Source of the DNA: Chitinophaga ginsengisegetis
GTDB taxonomy: Bacteria; Bacteroidota; Bacteroidia; Chitinophagales; Chitinophagaceae
DNA length: 64,000 nt
NCBI RefSeq assembly: GCF_900168065.1
Contig: NZ_FUZZ01000001.1
Coordinates: 1,488,001 to 1,552,000 of the forward strand
Reading direction: 5' to 3'
Shown here: positions 56,320 through 64,000 of the stretch, one piece after another
Position numbering within the stretch: the first letter of the stretch is position 1
Layout of the letters: the number at the start of each line of letters is the position of its first letter
The notes under the pieces: generated by a model
Seen by the model: the letters and a program-made list of their open reading frames with translations, nothing else
What the model was told of the DNA's origin: nothing
Databases searched by the model: none
Made by a program: the position numbers and the translations under genes

Positions 56320-56528
56320 CTACATAATAATTTAAATATGAAAGTAGTGTTTATAACTGACAAAAAAATGTGCGTTAATTGTTCAAATCTTCACCCGGTA
56401 ATTTTAAACCTCTGTTAAAACAAGAATGTTGTTTACAAAGAATTTACACTTGATAATCTACATTCTTCTACCTTGAATGCGTCAGGAAAGAAAAACCTGC
56501 AACCCCTTAACATGAAAACCTGGATTTT

Positions 56529-58277
56529 ATGAAAAACAACATTACCCTTACCAGGATGAACAGCCGTAATGCGGAGGCAAACGAAACAAAGGAACGGATT
56601 ATAAAGATTGTCAATTCCCTGGCTATAAGCGCCAGCCTGCTGGCATTTACGCTTGGATGCCTGTTATATTATATGACCGGCTACGGGATTATTTTTTACC
56701 CGGCCATGCTGGAAAGCGCCCTCTTTCTTTCCACGCTGCTGATTACCCGGTACAGTAAACCGGTTTACGGGAAACAGTTAATGTTCTTATTACACAGTAT
56801 TTCTATCTGGTTTTTTGGCGTGTTGCTGGGACCTGCTTCCCAGATCTACCTGTTTGCCCCCTTTCTTGCTTTTTGTGTATTCCTGGTATTTGAAAAGCCG
56901 TTGTCGCAGGTACTGGCGCTTGTTGCCAGCGCGGTAGTAATGATACTGGTGGTGCTTAATTTCAGGTACCCGGTCATTGCTTCACTTCCACTTAGTAAGG
57001 AAACCGAATTATACTTACACTGGCTGGTGATCATTGCTGCCACTTTCCTGAACGGAACGGCCCTGTATTATTTTGCAAAGGAAAGCAGGTTTCAGAATAA
57101 ACAACTCAAATCACTGGTAAACCAGCTTGACAAAGCCAACCAGGCCATGCGCATCTATGTGCGTGAAACCACACACGAAATAAGATCCCCATTAAATGTG
57201 GTGAACAGCATCCTGCAAAATTATATTGAAACAGCCGACCAGGGAAAAAAGACGGTACAGGTAGGCATTGCCCACCTGGAAGCAGTACATTTTGCCTGCC
57301 AGGATATGCAGCTGGTGATGAGCAACGCGTTGGGGTGGGCGAAAATTGAGGAAGGAAAAGATGAGATCTGTCATTCGCCGTTCCACTTCAGCGACTGGGT
57401 ACAGCATTTATGCGACACCTATGAATACCTCGCCAAAAGAAGATCTGTACATATAAACATTTCATTGAGCGACAACCTGCCGGAGTATATCCTGGCAGAC
57501 AAATCCAAGCTTCGCACCATTATCGTGAATCTGCTCAGCAATGCCATTAAGTTTACCACGTTCCGGTCGATCATTACCGTGAAGGCCGGCATGAAAAACA
57601 ACCAGCTGGTGGTTTCCGTAACCGATCAGGGGGTGGGCATTTCCGCCGACCGGAAGGAACACATCTTTGATCCGTATGTGAGTGAACCGGGGCAACATAC
57701 AGAATCCAGCGGGCTTGGACTGCCCATTGCCCGGCATATGGCCCGCATGATGGGAGGCGATCTCTCCGTAACAGATAACCCGGATGGCGGCGGCAGCATC
57801 TTTACGCTGCGGATGCCGGTGGAAATTACGACGCCCCCTCCTGCTACCGATCATATCATCGACTATTCCATATTAAACGGGTTGAAAGTACTGGTAGTAG
57901 ACGACGACCACCTGAACCACCTCGCGTTTTCACTGGCGCTGAAACGCATGGGTATAGAAGCGATCCTGGCCGATTCCGGTCCGCAGGGACTTACCAAAGC
58001 GCGGCTGCATCAACCGGATGCGATATTAATGGACATGATCATGCCCTATACCAGCGGCGTGGAAATGTTGTCGCAGTTCAGGGCCGACCGCCAGCTGCGG
58101 CAGATCCCCTTTATACTGGTATCCGGCAATGCCTATAGTGAAGTAAAGGAAGAAGTGATTGCTTCCGGCGCAGATGGATTTTTAAGCAAGCCGGTAAATA
58201 TTGAACAACTATATACGATATTGAGAGACCTGGTAATCATGGCGGATACTACCGGGCCGGTTTCAATTGCCAGGTAG
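56529..58277 (+). CDS. Hybrid sensor histidine kinase / response regulator
   Basis: A 582-residue protein with about six membrane segments (30-185), a short coiled linker, a HisKA domain with H216 in TTHEIRSPLN, and an HATPase domain (about 325-432: NLLSNAIKFT, DQGVGI, SSGLGLPIARHMA). A receiver domain follows (about 451-575) with D502 in AILMDMIMP. No DNA-binding output is present, so phosphate should pass to another protein. It is an orphan with no regulator beside it; the membrane part is a sensor of unknown signal. Confidence 0.94.
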   Translation: MKNNITLTRMNSRNAEANETKERIIKIVNSLAISASLLAFTLGCLLYYMTGYGIIFYPAMLESALFLSTLLITRYSKPVYGKQLMFLLHSISIWFFGVLLGPASQIYLFAPFLAFCVFLVFEKPLSQVLALVASAVVMILVVLNFRYPVIASLPLSKETELYLHWLVIIAATFLNGTALYYFAKESRFQNKQLKSLVNQLDKANQAMRIYVRETTHEIRSPLNVVNSILQNYIETADQGKKTVQVGIAHLEAVHFACQDMQLVMSNALGWAKIEEGKDEICHSPFHFSDWVQHLCDTYEYLAKRRSVHINISLSDNLPEYILADKSKLRTIIVNLLSNAIKFTTFRSIITVKAGMKNNQLVVSVTDQGVGISADRKEHIFDPYVSEPGQHTESSGLGLPIARHMARMMGGDLSVTDNPDGGGSIFTLRMPVEITTPPPATDHIIDYSILNGLKVLVVDDDHLNHLAFSLALKRMGIEAILADSGPQGLTKARLHQPDAILMDMIMPYTSGVEMLSQFRADRQLRQIPFILVSGNAYSEVKEEVIASGADGFLSKPVNIEQLYTILRDLVIMADTTGPVSIAR

Positions 58278-58289
58278 CCCTGATACATC

Positions 58290-59033
58290 CTACACTTTAT
58301 CGCTCCCCGCTAAAAAATGTGCATAGAAATCCGGGATGGGACTGTTCCGGATGCCGGCTATTGTTTCCTCCACCGGGTACGGCACTTTGCGGATAACCGG
58401 CATAATTTCGCTGCCGGTAACCGTTAGTTGCAGGTAAGCAGCCAACCGGTCTTTTTCCTTTGACCTGCCTACGGAACCGGTGTTGATCACCATTTTTCCC
58501 GCCGCTTTCAGCGGGCGTATATAAGAGAGATGGGTATGCCCGGTCACCATAATATCTGCATGATGTTCGTCCATCATTCCCAGCAAATCGTTTTCATCAT
58601 GATTGTGGTAGAGGTATTCATCGTTGCTCCGGGTGCTGCCGTGTACCAGTAATACTTTTAGGCCGGCAACATCCATCTGTATAGAACGCGGCAGTTCTGC
58701 GAGGAAAGCTGCATGTTGCGGCATGATGGTTTCTTTTGTATAGTTGATAGCCCGGAGCCGCGCTGCCTGTTCTTCCGGCGTGTGTTTACTGAGCGGATAT
58801 ACAGGATGATCAAAGGCAATGCGTTCATCATGATTACCCATAATTACCGGGATGTTCTTTTGCCGGATCAGGTCTATTACTTCATTGTGCCACGGCGCCG
58901 CATCTGTAAGATCCCCCAGGCAATATACCTGGTGGGCGCCAAACTGTTCTATGTCTTCCGATACTGATATCAACGCAGGCAGGTTTGCGTGGATATCACT
59001 GATGATGGCCAACTTCAACATTCCATTGTTCAT
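58290..59033 (-). CDS. Metallophosphoesterase (YfcE/phosphodiesterase type)
   Basis: A 247-residue cytoplasmic enzyme, started at the ATG at 59033; ATG 59021 is close by, and the frame extends upstream into sequence that is not protein-like. The two-metal site is visible: DIHAN, GDLTDAAPW, GNHDERIAFD, then HGSTRS and GHTHLSYIRP. It hydrolyses phosphodiesters or phosphoproteins; the substrate is unknown. It is divergent from the 2OG oxygenase, with an inverted repeat between them. Confidence 0.92.
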   Translation of the reverse strand: MNNGMLKLAIISDIHANLPALISVSEDIEQFGAHQVYCLGDLTDAAPWHNEVIDLIRQKNIPVIMGNHDERIAFDHPVYPLSKHTPEEQAARLRAINYTKETIMPQHAAFLAELPRSIQMDVAGLKVLLVHGSTRSNDEYLYHNHDENDLLGMMDEHHADIMVTGHTHLSYIRPLKAAGKMVINTGSVGRSKEKDRLAAYLQLTVTGSEIMPVIRKVPYPVEETIAGIRNSPIPDFYAHFLAGSDKV

Positions 59034-59042
59034 TTTGATATT

Positions 59043-59073
59043 TGCAACGTTACAATTTAATTTATGCGTTGCA
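59043..59073. promoter_or_regulatory. Inverted repeat between phosphoesterase and 2OG oxygenase genes
   Basis: TGCAACG (59043-59049) and CGTTGCA (59067-59073) are exact reverse complements 17 bases apart. The spacer is AT-rich. The layout is that of a dimeric repressor operator just upstream of the phosphoesterase start. Confidence 0.4.
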
Positions 59074-59143
59074 TATTTCACGCAATAATAAACCCTGAAA
59101 AATACAATTGTTCCGTTAAATAGTACCATTCGCAAGAACCGGG

Positions 59144-59174
59144 TTTTCTGTGATGGCCCGTGCAGCTATTTTTG
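59144..59174 (+). promoter_or_regulatory. Promoter of 2OG oxygenase gene
   Basis: TTTT at 59144-59147 and TATTTTTG at 59167-59174, 19 bases apart, fit the Bacteroidota -33/-7 pattern (TAnnTTTG exact). The ATG lies 23 bases further on. Confidence 0.5.
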
Positions 59175-59197
59175 TATCTCCATAAAAAAAACACCAG

Positions 59198-59911
59198 ATG
59201 AAAGATATTAAAAAGCGGTTGCTGGCGCACGACTGGCAGCACGCCACAGCACAGTTGAACGATCATGGCTATACCTTGCTGAAAGGCATGCTGGGCAAAG
59301 AGGAATGTGATTCGCTGATCAATGCCTACCAGGCAGATGACACCTATCGTAAAACCATTGTGATGGAGCGTTACCGTTTTGGGAAAGGAGAATATAAATA
59401 CTTTCAGTATCCGCTGCCGGAACTGATTACCACTATCCGCGAAACGGTGTACCCGTTTATTGCGCCGGTAGCGAACAAATGGATGGAGGTATTAAATATT
59501 ACGCAGCGGTACCCTGCTACGCATACAGCGTTAAAAGAACATTGCCATGCCAACGGACAAACAAAGCCTACTATCCTGATCCTCAAATACTGCCAGGATG
59601 GCTTTAACACGTTGCATCAGGATCTGTACGGCGATATTTATTTCCCCATGCAACTGGTGGTATTCCTGAATGAGCCGGAAGAAGATTATACCGGGGGCGA
59701 GTTTGTATTAACAGAACAGATTCCGCGGGCGCAGTCCAAAGCCAATGTGCTACGGCCACAGCGTGGCGACATGCTGATATTTACCACCAATTTCCGGCCC
59801 GTAAAAGGCAGCAAGGGATATTACCGTGTGAACATGAAGCATGGCGTAAGCCCGGTGCATACCGGCAACCGGCATACGCTGGGCATTATTTTTCATGATG
59901 CGTTAAGCTGA
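59198..59911 (+). CDS. 2OG-Fe(II) oxygenase (PF09859/COG3826-like)
   Basis: A 237-residue cytoplasmic protein. The iron triad is H140 and D142 in TLHQDLYG and H215 in NMKHGVSPV; R225, ten residues after H215, is placed to bind 2-oxoglutarate. GYTLLKGMLGKEEC starts the fold and GGEFVLTEQIPRAQS lies in the core. The family has been linked to oxidation of damaged nucleic acid bases, but protein substrates are also possible. It ends 3 bases from the convergent YjbQ gene. Confidence 0.88.
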   Translation: MKDIKKRLLAHDWQHATAQLNDHGYTLLKGMLGKEECDSLINAYQADDTYRKTIVMERYRFGKGEYKYFQYPLPELITTIRETVYPFIAPVANKWMEVLNITQRYPATHTALKEHCHANGQTKPTILILKYCQDGFNTLHQDLYGDIYFPMQLVVFLNEPEEDYTGGEFVLTEQIPRAQSKANVLRPQRGDMLIFTTNFRPVKGSKGYYRVNMKHGVSPVHTGNRHTLGIIFHDALS

Positions 59912-59914
59912 TTG

Positions 59915-60337
59915 TTATTCGCCCCATGCGGTGAGCAGCAGGTTCCGCGGGCCGCCATAGTTGCGGTGTTCGCAGAGGTACACGCCTTGCCAGGTGCCTA
60001 ATGCGGGGCGTCCGTTGCGGATAGGGATCATAACAGAACTGCCCAGCAAGGCCGCTTTCAGGTGTGCCGGCATATCGTCGGACCCTTCATCATCGTGCAG
60101 GTATTCCGGATCATTTTCGGGGACTGCTTTATTGAAATACATTTCAAAATCTTTCCGCACGGTGGGGTCTGCATTTTCATTCAGGGTGAGTGATGCGGAA
60201 GTATGCTGGATAAATACCTGCAGCATCCCCGTTTTTATTTCGGAGAGTTGTGGAAATGCCTGTATGATTTCTGTGGTGATAATATGAAACCCTCTTCTTC
60301 TTTGCTGTAGCTGTAATGCCTGCTGGAATATTTTCAT
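59915..60337 (-). CDS. yjbQ: YjbQ family protein (UPF0047)
   Basis: A 140-residue protein from the ATG at 60337 (MKIFQQALQLQQRRRG). The conserved QHTSASLTLNENADPTVRKDFE and LGTWQGVYLCEHRNYGG mark the family, which has weak thiamin-phosphate synthase activity in some members; its true role is uncertain. It follows the PQQ-type dehydrogenase by 22 bases and is probably co-transcribed with it. Confidence 0.95.
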   Translation of the reverse strand: MKIFQQALQLQQRRRGFHIITTEIIQAFPQLSEIKTGMLQVFIQHTSASLTLNENADPTVRKDFEMYFNKAVPENDPEYLHDDEGSDDMPAHLKAALLGSSVMIPIRNGRPALGTWQGVYLCEHRNYGGPRNLLLTAWGE

Positions 60338-60359
60338 GCCGTGCAAGTTAAACATTTCG

Positions 60360-61622
60360 TTATTGTCCGTATACCACTTTCCAGATGCGGTTGGTTTTAT
60401 CGTCTGTTACCAGCAGGGCGCCGTTTTTCAATACGAGCAGTCCTACCGGCCGGCCTTTTACATCTGCCGTGGTGGAATCTTTTACAAAGCCGGTGAGAAA
60501 ATCTTCCGGTTTACCGGCGGGTTTTCCATTGGCAAAAGGTACAAACAATACCTTGTATCCTGAGATGGGCTTGCGGTTCCAGGAGCCGTGCTGGGCAATG
60601 AACGCGCCCTGGTGATATCTTTCCGGAAATTTATCTCCCCGGTAAAATACCAGCCCCAGGGAAGCAGTGTGAGCGCCCAGTTGTACATCGGGAATAATGG
60701 TATTGTTCACTTCCGGCGGGGCGGGATCTTTCACGCGGGTGTCTTTATGCTGACCGTAATACACCCACGGCCATCCGTAGAAACCGCCTTCTTTTACGCC
60801 GGTGAGGTAGTCCGGTACCAGGTCGTTGCCCAGCTTATCCCTTTCGTTTACCGTTACCCATAAAGTGGAAGTACCCGGCGCCCAGTCCATGCCCACGGGA
60901 TTCCTTAACCCTGCGGCATAAATGCGGCGCCCGGTACCATCCGGGTTAATTTCCACGATGGCTGCTTTTGATTGTTCCTTTTCAATACCTTTTTCTGCGT
61001 GGTCGGAGCCTGAGCCGATAGCGATATAAATTTTTGACTGGTCTTTATTTGCGATGATATTACGGGTCCAGTGCCGGTTTGTTTTTCCTGCCGGCAGGGC
61101 TGTTATTTTTTCCGGCGCCGCGGTGATCACAGTGTCCCCGGTTTTGTAGGGATAGCGGAGTAAAGCGTTGGTGTTGGCCACATAAAAATGGTTGCCTATC
61201 AGCAGCATACCGAAGGGTTGCTCCAGGCCGGTGAGGAAAGTACTGCGCAATTCCGGTATGCCATCGTGATCAGCATCCCGCAACAGGGTAATACGGTCCA
61301 CACTATGCTTCATACTATTGGATTTATTGGCCCCGATAATGGCAGCGCCGATCCTGGTAAAAAAGGAGTGGTTGCTGTTGGATTCTGCCACCAGGATATC
61401 CCCGTTGGGAAGTGCGTACATCCACCGCGGATTTTCAAAACCATCCGCATATAACGAAACGTGGAATCCCGCGGGGGCAATGGGCGTTTCTCCCGGTTTC
61501 CAGCCCCGTACCTGGCTGTAGTTGGTATGTGATTTTGCAGGTAACGGTAAGTGAACGCTATCCTGTGCGGACAGCTGATAAATGAAGGACAACAATACGA
61601 GTGACAACAAATATTTTTTCAT
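60360..61622 (-). CDS. PQQ-dependent sugar dehydrogenase-like protein (sorbosone dehydrogenase type)
   Basis: A 420-residue exported protein with a signal peptide ending at LSAQ. It is a beta-propeller of the soluble glucose/sorbosone dehydrogenase group: GFHVSLYADGFENPRWMYALPNGDILVAES, AIGSGSDHAEKG, AAGLRNPVGMDWAPGTSTLWVTVNERD and GAHTASLGLVFYRGDKFP. It may oxidise an aldose in the periplasm using PQQ; no PQQ synthesis gene is in the window. It is the first gene of a two-gene operon with yjbQ. Confidence 0.9.
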   Translation of the reverse strand: MKKYLLSLVLLSFIYQLSAQDSVHLPLPAKSHTNYSQVRGWKPGETPIAPAGFHVSLYADGFENPRWMYALPNGDILVAESNSNHSFFTRIGAAIIGANKSNSMKHSVDRITLLRDADHDGIPELRSTFLTGLEQPFGMLLIGNHFYVANTNALLRYPYKTGDTVITAAPEKITALPAGKTNRHWTRNIIANKDQSKIYIAIGSGSDHAEKGIEKEQSKAAIVEINPDGTGRRIYAAGLRNPVGMDWAPGTSTLWVTVNERDKLGNDLVPDYLTGVKEGGFYGWPWVYYGQHKDTRVKDPAPPEVNNTIIPDVQLGAHTASLGLVFYRGDKFPERYHQGAFIAQHGSWNRKPISGYKVLFVPFANGKPAGKPEDFLTGFVKDSTTADVKGRPVGLLVLKNGALLVTDDKTNRIWKVVYGQ

Positions 61623-61722
61623 GGGGATATACTTTCAGGGTGATACTATCCTCTTTTACAATATTTGCGCCACTGGTGTAGTAATTAAAGGAACGCGACC
61701 ATATGTATTACAAAATCTTTAA

Positions 61723-61754
61723 TTTGAATGCACTCGCATTTTTGTTTATCTTCA
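61723..61754 (+). promoter_or_regulatory. Candidate promoter of stand-alone receiver gene
   Basis: TTTG at 61723-61726 and TATCTTCA at 61747-61754 are 20 bases apart. The -7 box differs from TAnnTTTG at its last two bases. The receiver ATG is about 58 bases downstream. Confidence 0.35.
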
Positions 61755-61812
61755 TATTTCCCCGCCGAAGATCCAAACGAACGTGAAGACCTAAATGCTT
61801 AAAATTTTAGCC

Positions 61813-62244
61813 ATGACAAGACCACAACAAATAATGATTATTGATGACGATGCGGATGACAGAATTTTTTTCCAGGAAGCCATCAATAATATTTCCCCGG
61901 TTATAGAAACGCATGTATGTGACAGTGGAATACAAGCGATAGCTATGTTCCAGGAGAATAAAATTCCTGCTCCCGATTACATTTTCCTTGATTTCAACAT
62001 GCCGCTGATGAATGGGCGGGAATGCCTGATAGAGCTGAAGAAAATCCTGCAGCATCAGTTAACAAATATTGTGATCCTGAGTACTTCTGATATGAAAGAA
62101 GACATGGAAGATGCTATGCGGCTGGGTGCAAAATTATTCCTTACCAAGCCCAATACTTTCCAGGAACTATGCACCATGCTGAAAGGCGTATTGGAAGGAC
62201 GGTGGCATAAGATCTTTTCCAATTCCACAGGTACAGAAAAATAA
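61813..62244 (+). CDS. Stand-alone response regulator receiver
   Basis: A 143-residue protein from the ATG at 61813 (MTRPQQIMIIDDD); an in-frame ATG at 61795 is possible. It is a single receiver domain: acidic cluster D11-D13, phospho-acceptor D60 in IFLDFNMP, T/S at 89-92 in ILSTSDM and K112 in FLTKPN. No output domain is present. It resembles the Rcp/CheY-like receivers used in phosphorelays, so it could receive phosphate from the hybrid kinase or another kinase elsewhere. Confidence 0.93.
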   Translation: MTRPQQIMIIDDDADDRIFFQEAINNISPVIETHVCDSGIQAIAMFQENKIPAPDYIFLDFNMPLMNGRECLIELKKILQHQLTNIVILSTSDMKEDMEDAMRLGAKLFLTKPNTFQELCTMLKGVLEGRWHKIFSNSTGTEK

Positions 62245-62249
62245 AGGAT

Positions 62250-63236
62250 TTATTTAGCAGCAGTTGCTCCTTTATTGTATTTGTTCCTATACTCCAGCGG
62301 TGACAAACCGGTGGTTTTCTTGAAGATGGTTCTGAATGCCTTTGTATCCGAATACCCAACTTCCCACATAATTTCATTGATGTTTTTACGGCTGCTTTCA
62401 AAGCTTTTTTTGGCCACTTCTACTTTAACCCGTTGAATATATTCCGACACCGTGTTACTGGTGGCTTTTTTAAATCTTCTTTCGAGGCTTCTGCGTCCTA
62501 CGGCAAACATGGATGACAGCTGTTCCACCGTGATCTTTTCCTGCCAGTTCTGTTCAATAAATTCCTGTGCCTGTTTTACTGATTCATCCTGGTGTTCGCG
62601 CTGACCTTTGAAGATGGTGAAGGTAGCCTGGTTGGTGCGGTCTATTTCAATTTCAAAATACTTGGATGCCAGGATGGCCATATCGCGGTCGGTGTATTTC
62701 TCTATCAGGTAAATGAGCAGGTTCCAGAAGGAATTGGCGCCACCGCTGGAATAAATACCTTTTTCATCTGTAATGATTTTTTCAGATACCAGTTCTATAT
62801 CAGGAAACATGTTCCTGAATTCATTGGCTGCCAGCCAGTGCGTGGAGCAACGCTTTCCTTTAAGCAGGCCCGTGGACGCCAGTAAAAAGGCGCCTACACA
62901 AAGGCTCGCCACTTCTGATCCTCCCTCATGCTGCTGTACAATCCACGGATAGAAATCTTTATTCTGTTCTATTACCGTTTCACGCTCCCCGTTCACTGCG
63001 GGAATGATGATCAGGTCGGCTTTATGTTTTTCTGTGATCACTACATCCGGGGTTACTTTAAAGAACCGGTCGTATTCGTGCGCTTCTTTGGAGAGCCCTA
63101 CCAGCTTAACGTTAAACAGCGGGTCCTTTCCAACGCTTTCCAGGAAATCGTTGGCTTTGGTAAACAGTACAAACGGGCCTTCAATGCAGCTGAGCGCAAC
63201 AGCGCCTTTGGGAACGAGAATGGAGATCTGTTTCAT
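62250..63236 (-). CDS. GlxA family transcriptional regulator (DJ-1/PfpI plus AraC)
   Basis: A 328-residue regulator with an N-terminal DJ-1/PfpI-like domain (about 5-190; VASLCVGAFLLASTGLLKGK holds the nucleophile-position cysteine) and an AraC DNA-binding domain (about 225-325; KITVEQLSSMFAVGRRSLERRFKKAT and NINEIMWEVGYSDTKAFRTIFKKTTG). It senses a small molecule or redox state. Its stop is 5 bases from the convergent receiver gene. The promoter lies so close to the start that the mRNA is probably leaderless. Confidence 0.93.
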   Translation of the reverse strand: MKQISILVPKGAVALSCIEGPFVLFTKANDFLESVGKDPLFNVKLVGLSKEAHEYDRFFKVTPDVVITEKHKADLIIIPAVNGERETVIEQNKDFYPWIVQQHEGGSEVASLCVGAFLLASTGLLKGKRCSTHWLAANEFRNMFPDIELVSEKIITDEKGIYSSGGANSFWNLLIYLIEKYTDRDMAILASKYFEIEIDRTNQATFTIFKGQREHQDESVKQAQEFIEQNWQEKITVEQLSSMFAVGRRSLERRFKKATSNTVSEYIQRVKVEVAKKSFESSRKNINEIMWEVGYSDTKAFRTIFKKTTGLSPLEYRNKYNKGATAAK

Positions 63237-63240
63237 AATT

Positions 63241-63272
63241 CAAATCTAAGATAAAAGTTTCTCGGAATCAAC
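63241..63272 (-). promoter_or_regulatory. Promoter of GlxA-like gene, implying a leaderless transcript
   Basis: On the - strand TAGATTTG (63241-63248) matches TAnnTTTG exactly, and GTTG (63269-63272) lies 20 bases upstream as a -33 box. Only 4 bases separate the -7 box from the ATG at 63236, so transcription should begin at or beside the start codon. Confidence 0.55.
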
Positions 63273-63307
63273 CCTAAACGGGTGATGAAAGTACCTTTAT
63301 CTTATTA

Positions 63308-63352
63308 AATATTTTCGGGGAAGCCGGCAATACCGGCTTCCCCGAAAATATT
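63308..63352 (-). terminator. Terminator overlapping the MFS stop codon
   Basis: Positions 63308-63327 and 63333-63352 are perfect 20-base reverse complements with a 5-base loop (core CGGGGAAGCCGG). The right arm enters the last two bases of the MFS stop codon. The distal arm on the - strand ends in AATATT then TAATAAG. Confidence 0.75.
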
Positions 63353-64000
63353 ACGTCTCCGCCACTACTTCCGTAGTATTCACCACGGCGCCTTTGGCGA
63401 GTTTTCTTTTAACGATCAGGCTTACGCGGTGTACCAGGTAAATACAGGGAAGTGTTAACCCCACAATTACCCATCCGAGTGTATCGTAGTGTTCCAGCGG
63501 GCTGAATTTATCTTTCTGTGCTACGATCATGCCTGCGATCACCGCTGCTATTCCGCCGGCAATTTGTTGCAGGGAGGAGTTCACACTCATAAACGCGCCA
63601 CGGTCCGACAGGTCGGGGATGCCGGTGGTTAAGGCGGTGAAGGGGATCATACGGCCCATGATACCCGCCATCATCAATACGTTCAGGCACATGATGATCC
63701 AGAGCGGTTGCGGTGTTAAGTGTGTATAAATAATGATGATTACCAACGCATAAATGGAAGCAATGGAGAAGAGCGTGAACCTGTCTCTTTTATCACTTAA
63801 TTTTCCCAGCACCGGCATAATGAACAGGGAACCTACGCCGGTAACCATGAACAATAAAGGCAACTGCTCGTGTGTAACGTGCAGGTTATTTACGGCAAAC
63901 GCGCTACCGAAAGGCATCATCATAAATCCGCCTACAGACATCAGTGCGGTGGCACTGAAACCGATGCGGTAATCGCGGTTTCTCACGGTATGCCACAGGT
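63351..64000 (-). CDS. MFS transporter, C-terminal part, cut by right edge
   Basis: The frame is open to the right edge, so this is the C-terminal part of a larger gene (about 216 residues). It has six hydrophobic segments, the second half of an MFS protein. MPVLGKLSDKRDRFTLF is the loop motif between helices 8 and 9, with GKLSDKRDR matching the MFS motif A form. Substrate is unknown; drug or sugar export is the usual guess. A long hairpin ends the gene. Confidence 0.88.
   Translation of the reverse strand, partial: LWHTVRNRDYRIGFSATALMSVGGFMMMPFGSAFAVNNLHVTHEQLPLLFMVTGVGSLFIMPVLGKLSDKRDRFTLFSIASIYALVIIIIYTHLTPQPLWIIMCLNVLMMAGIMGRMIPFTALTTGIPDLSDRGAFMSVNSSLQQIAGGIAAVIAGMIVAQKDKFSPLEHYDTLGWVIVGLTLPCIYLVHRVSLIVKRKLAKGAVVNTTEVVAET

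Overview
The window is a gene-dense chromosomal segment from a member of the Bacteroidota, most likely a Chitinophaga-like species of Chitinophagaceae. The basis is two ECF sigma / FecR / STN-domain SusC / SusD gene sets, many secreted glycoside hydrolases, TlpA-type lipoprotein thioredoxins, LytTR two-component genes, and promoters of the Bacteroidota TAnnTTTG type with weak Shine-Dalgarno sequences. There are no rRNA or tRNA genes, insertion sequences, CRISPR arrays or prophage hallmarks. Both edges cut genes: a UxaA-type dehydratase on the left and an MFS transporter on the right.

Region 1 (1-4876, + strand) is a tight operon for oxidative sugar or sugar-acid breakdown: altronate dehydratase family, a lipoprotein of unknown function, a fumarylacetoacetate-hydrolase-fold enzyme and a FucP-type symporter. 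Region 2 (4851-15359, - strand) is a polysaccharide utilisation locus (PUL) in the order ECF sigma, FecR, SusC, SusD, a strong terminator, a GH116 glycosidase and an uncharacterised secreted protein. Region 3 (15649-17550) is a divergent pair of an NmrA-like NAD(P)-binding protein and an AraC-type regulator. Region 4 (17611-26763, - strand) is a second PUL-like set with an FAD-dependent oxidoreductase in place of a glycosidase.

Region 5 (26929-38468) is mixed housekeeping and small-operon content: FolD, DinB-like, beta-barrel, Gfo/Idh/MocA, OmpA-like lipoprotein, GntP, a short AT-rich two-gene cassette of unknown function (32412-33126), a PLP trans-sulfuration enzyme, SDR/HxlR divergent genes, a beta-hydroxyacid dehydrogenase, an SLH/PrcB-like protein and an esterase. 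Region 6 (38595-47393) holds a GH127-type beta-L-arabinofuranosidase, an unknown protein, a divergent AsnC-type regulator / PEP synthase pair with a large dyad between them, and a LytS/LytTR system with an extra, apparently degenerate kinase. Region 7 (47570-64000) has two TlpA-like proteins, a GH36/27-clan glycosidase, EamA, quinone oxidoreductase, PepSY protein, a hybrid histidine kinase, phosphoesterase, 2OG-Fe(II) oxygenase, YjbQ, a PQQ-type sugar dehydrogenase, a stand-alone receiver, a GlxA-like regulator and the cut MFS gene.

The common theme is plant or environmental glycan breakdown (GH116, GH127, GH36/27 clan, two SusCD pairs) feeding sugar-acid uptake and catabolism (FucP, GntP, UxaA, FAH enzyme) and gluconeogenesis (PEP synthase). 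I did not find one clearly new defence or mobile system. The best candidates for something undescribed are the AT-rich GNAT-like/small basic protein cassette, the degenerate kinase in the LytS operon, the dyad between asnC and ppsA, and the unknown lipoprotein inside the sugar-acid operon.
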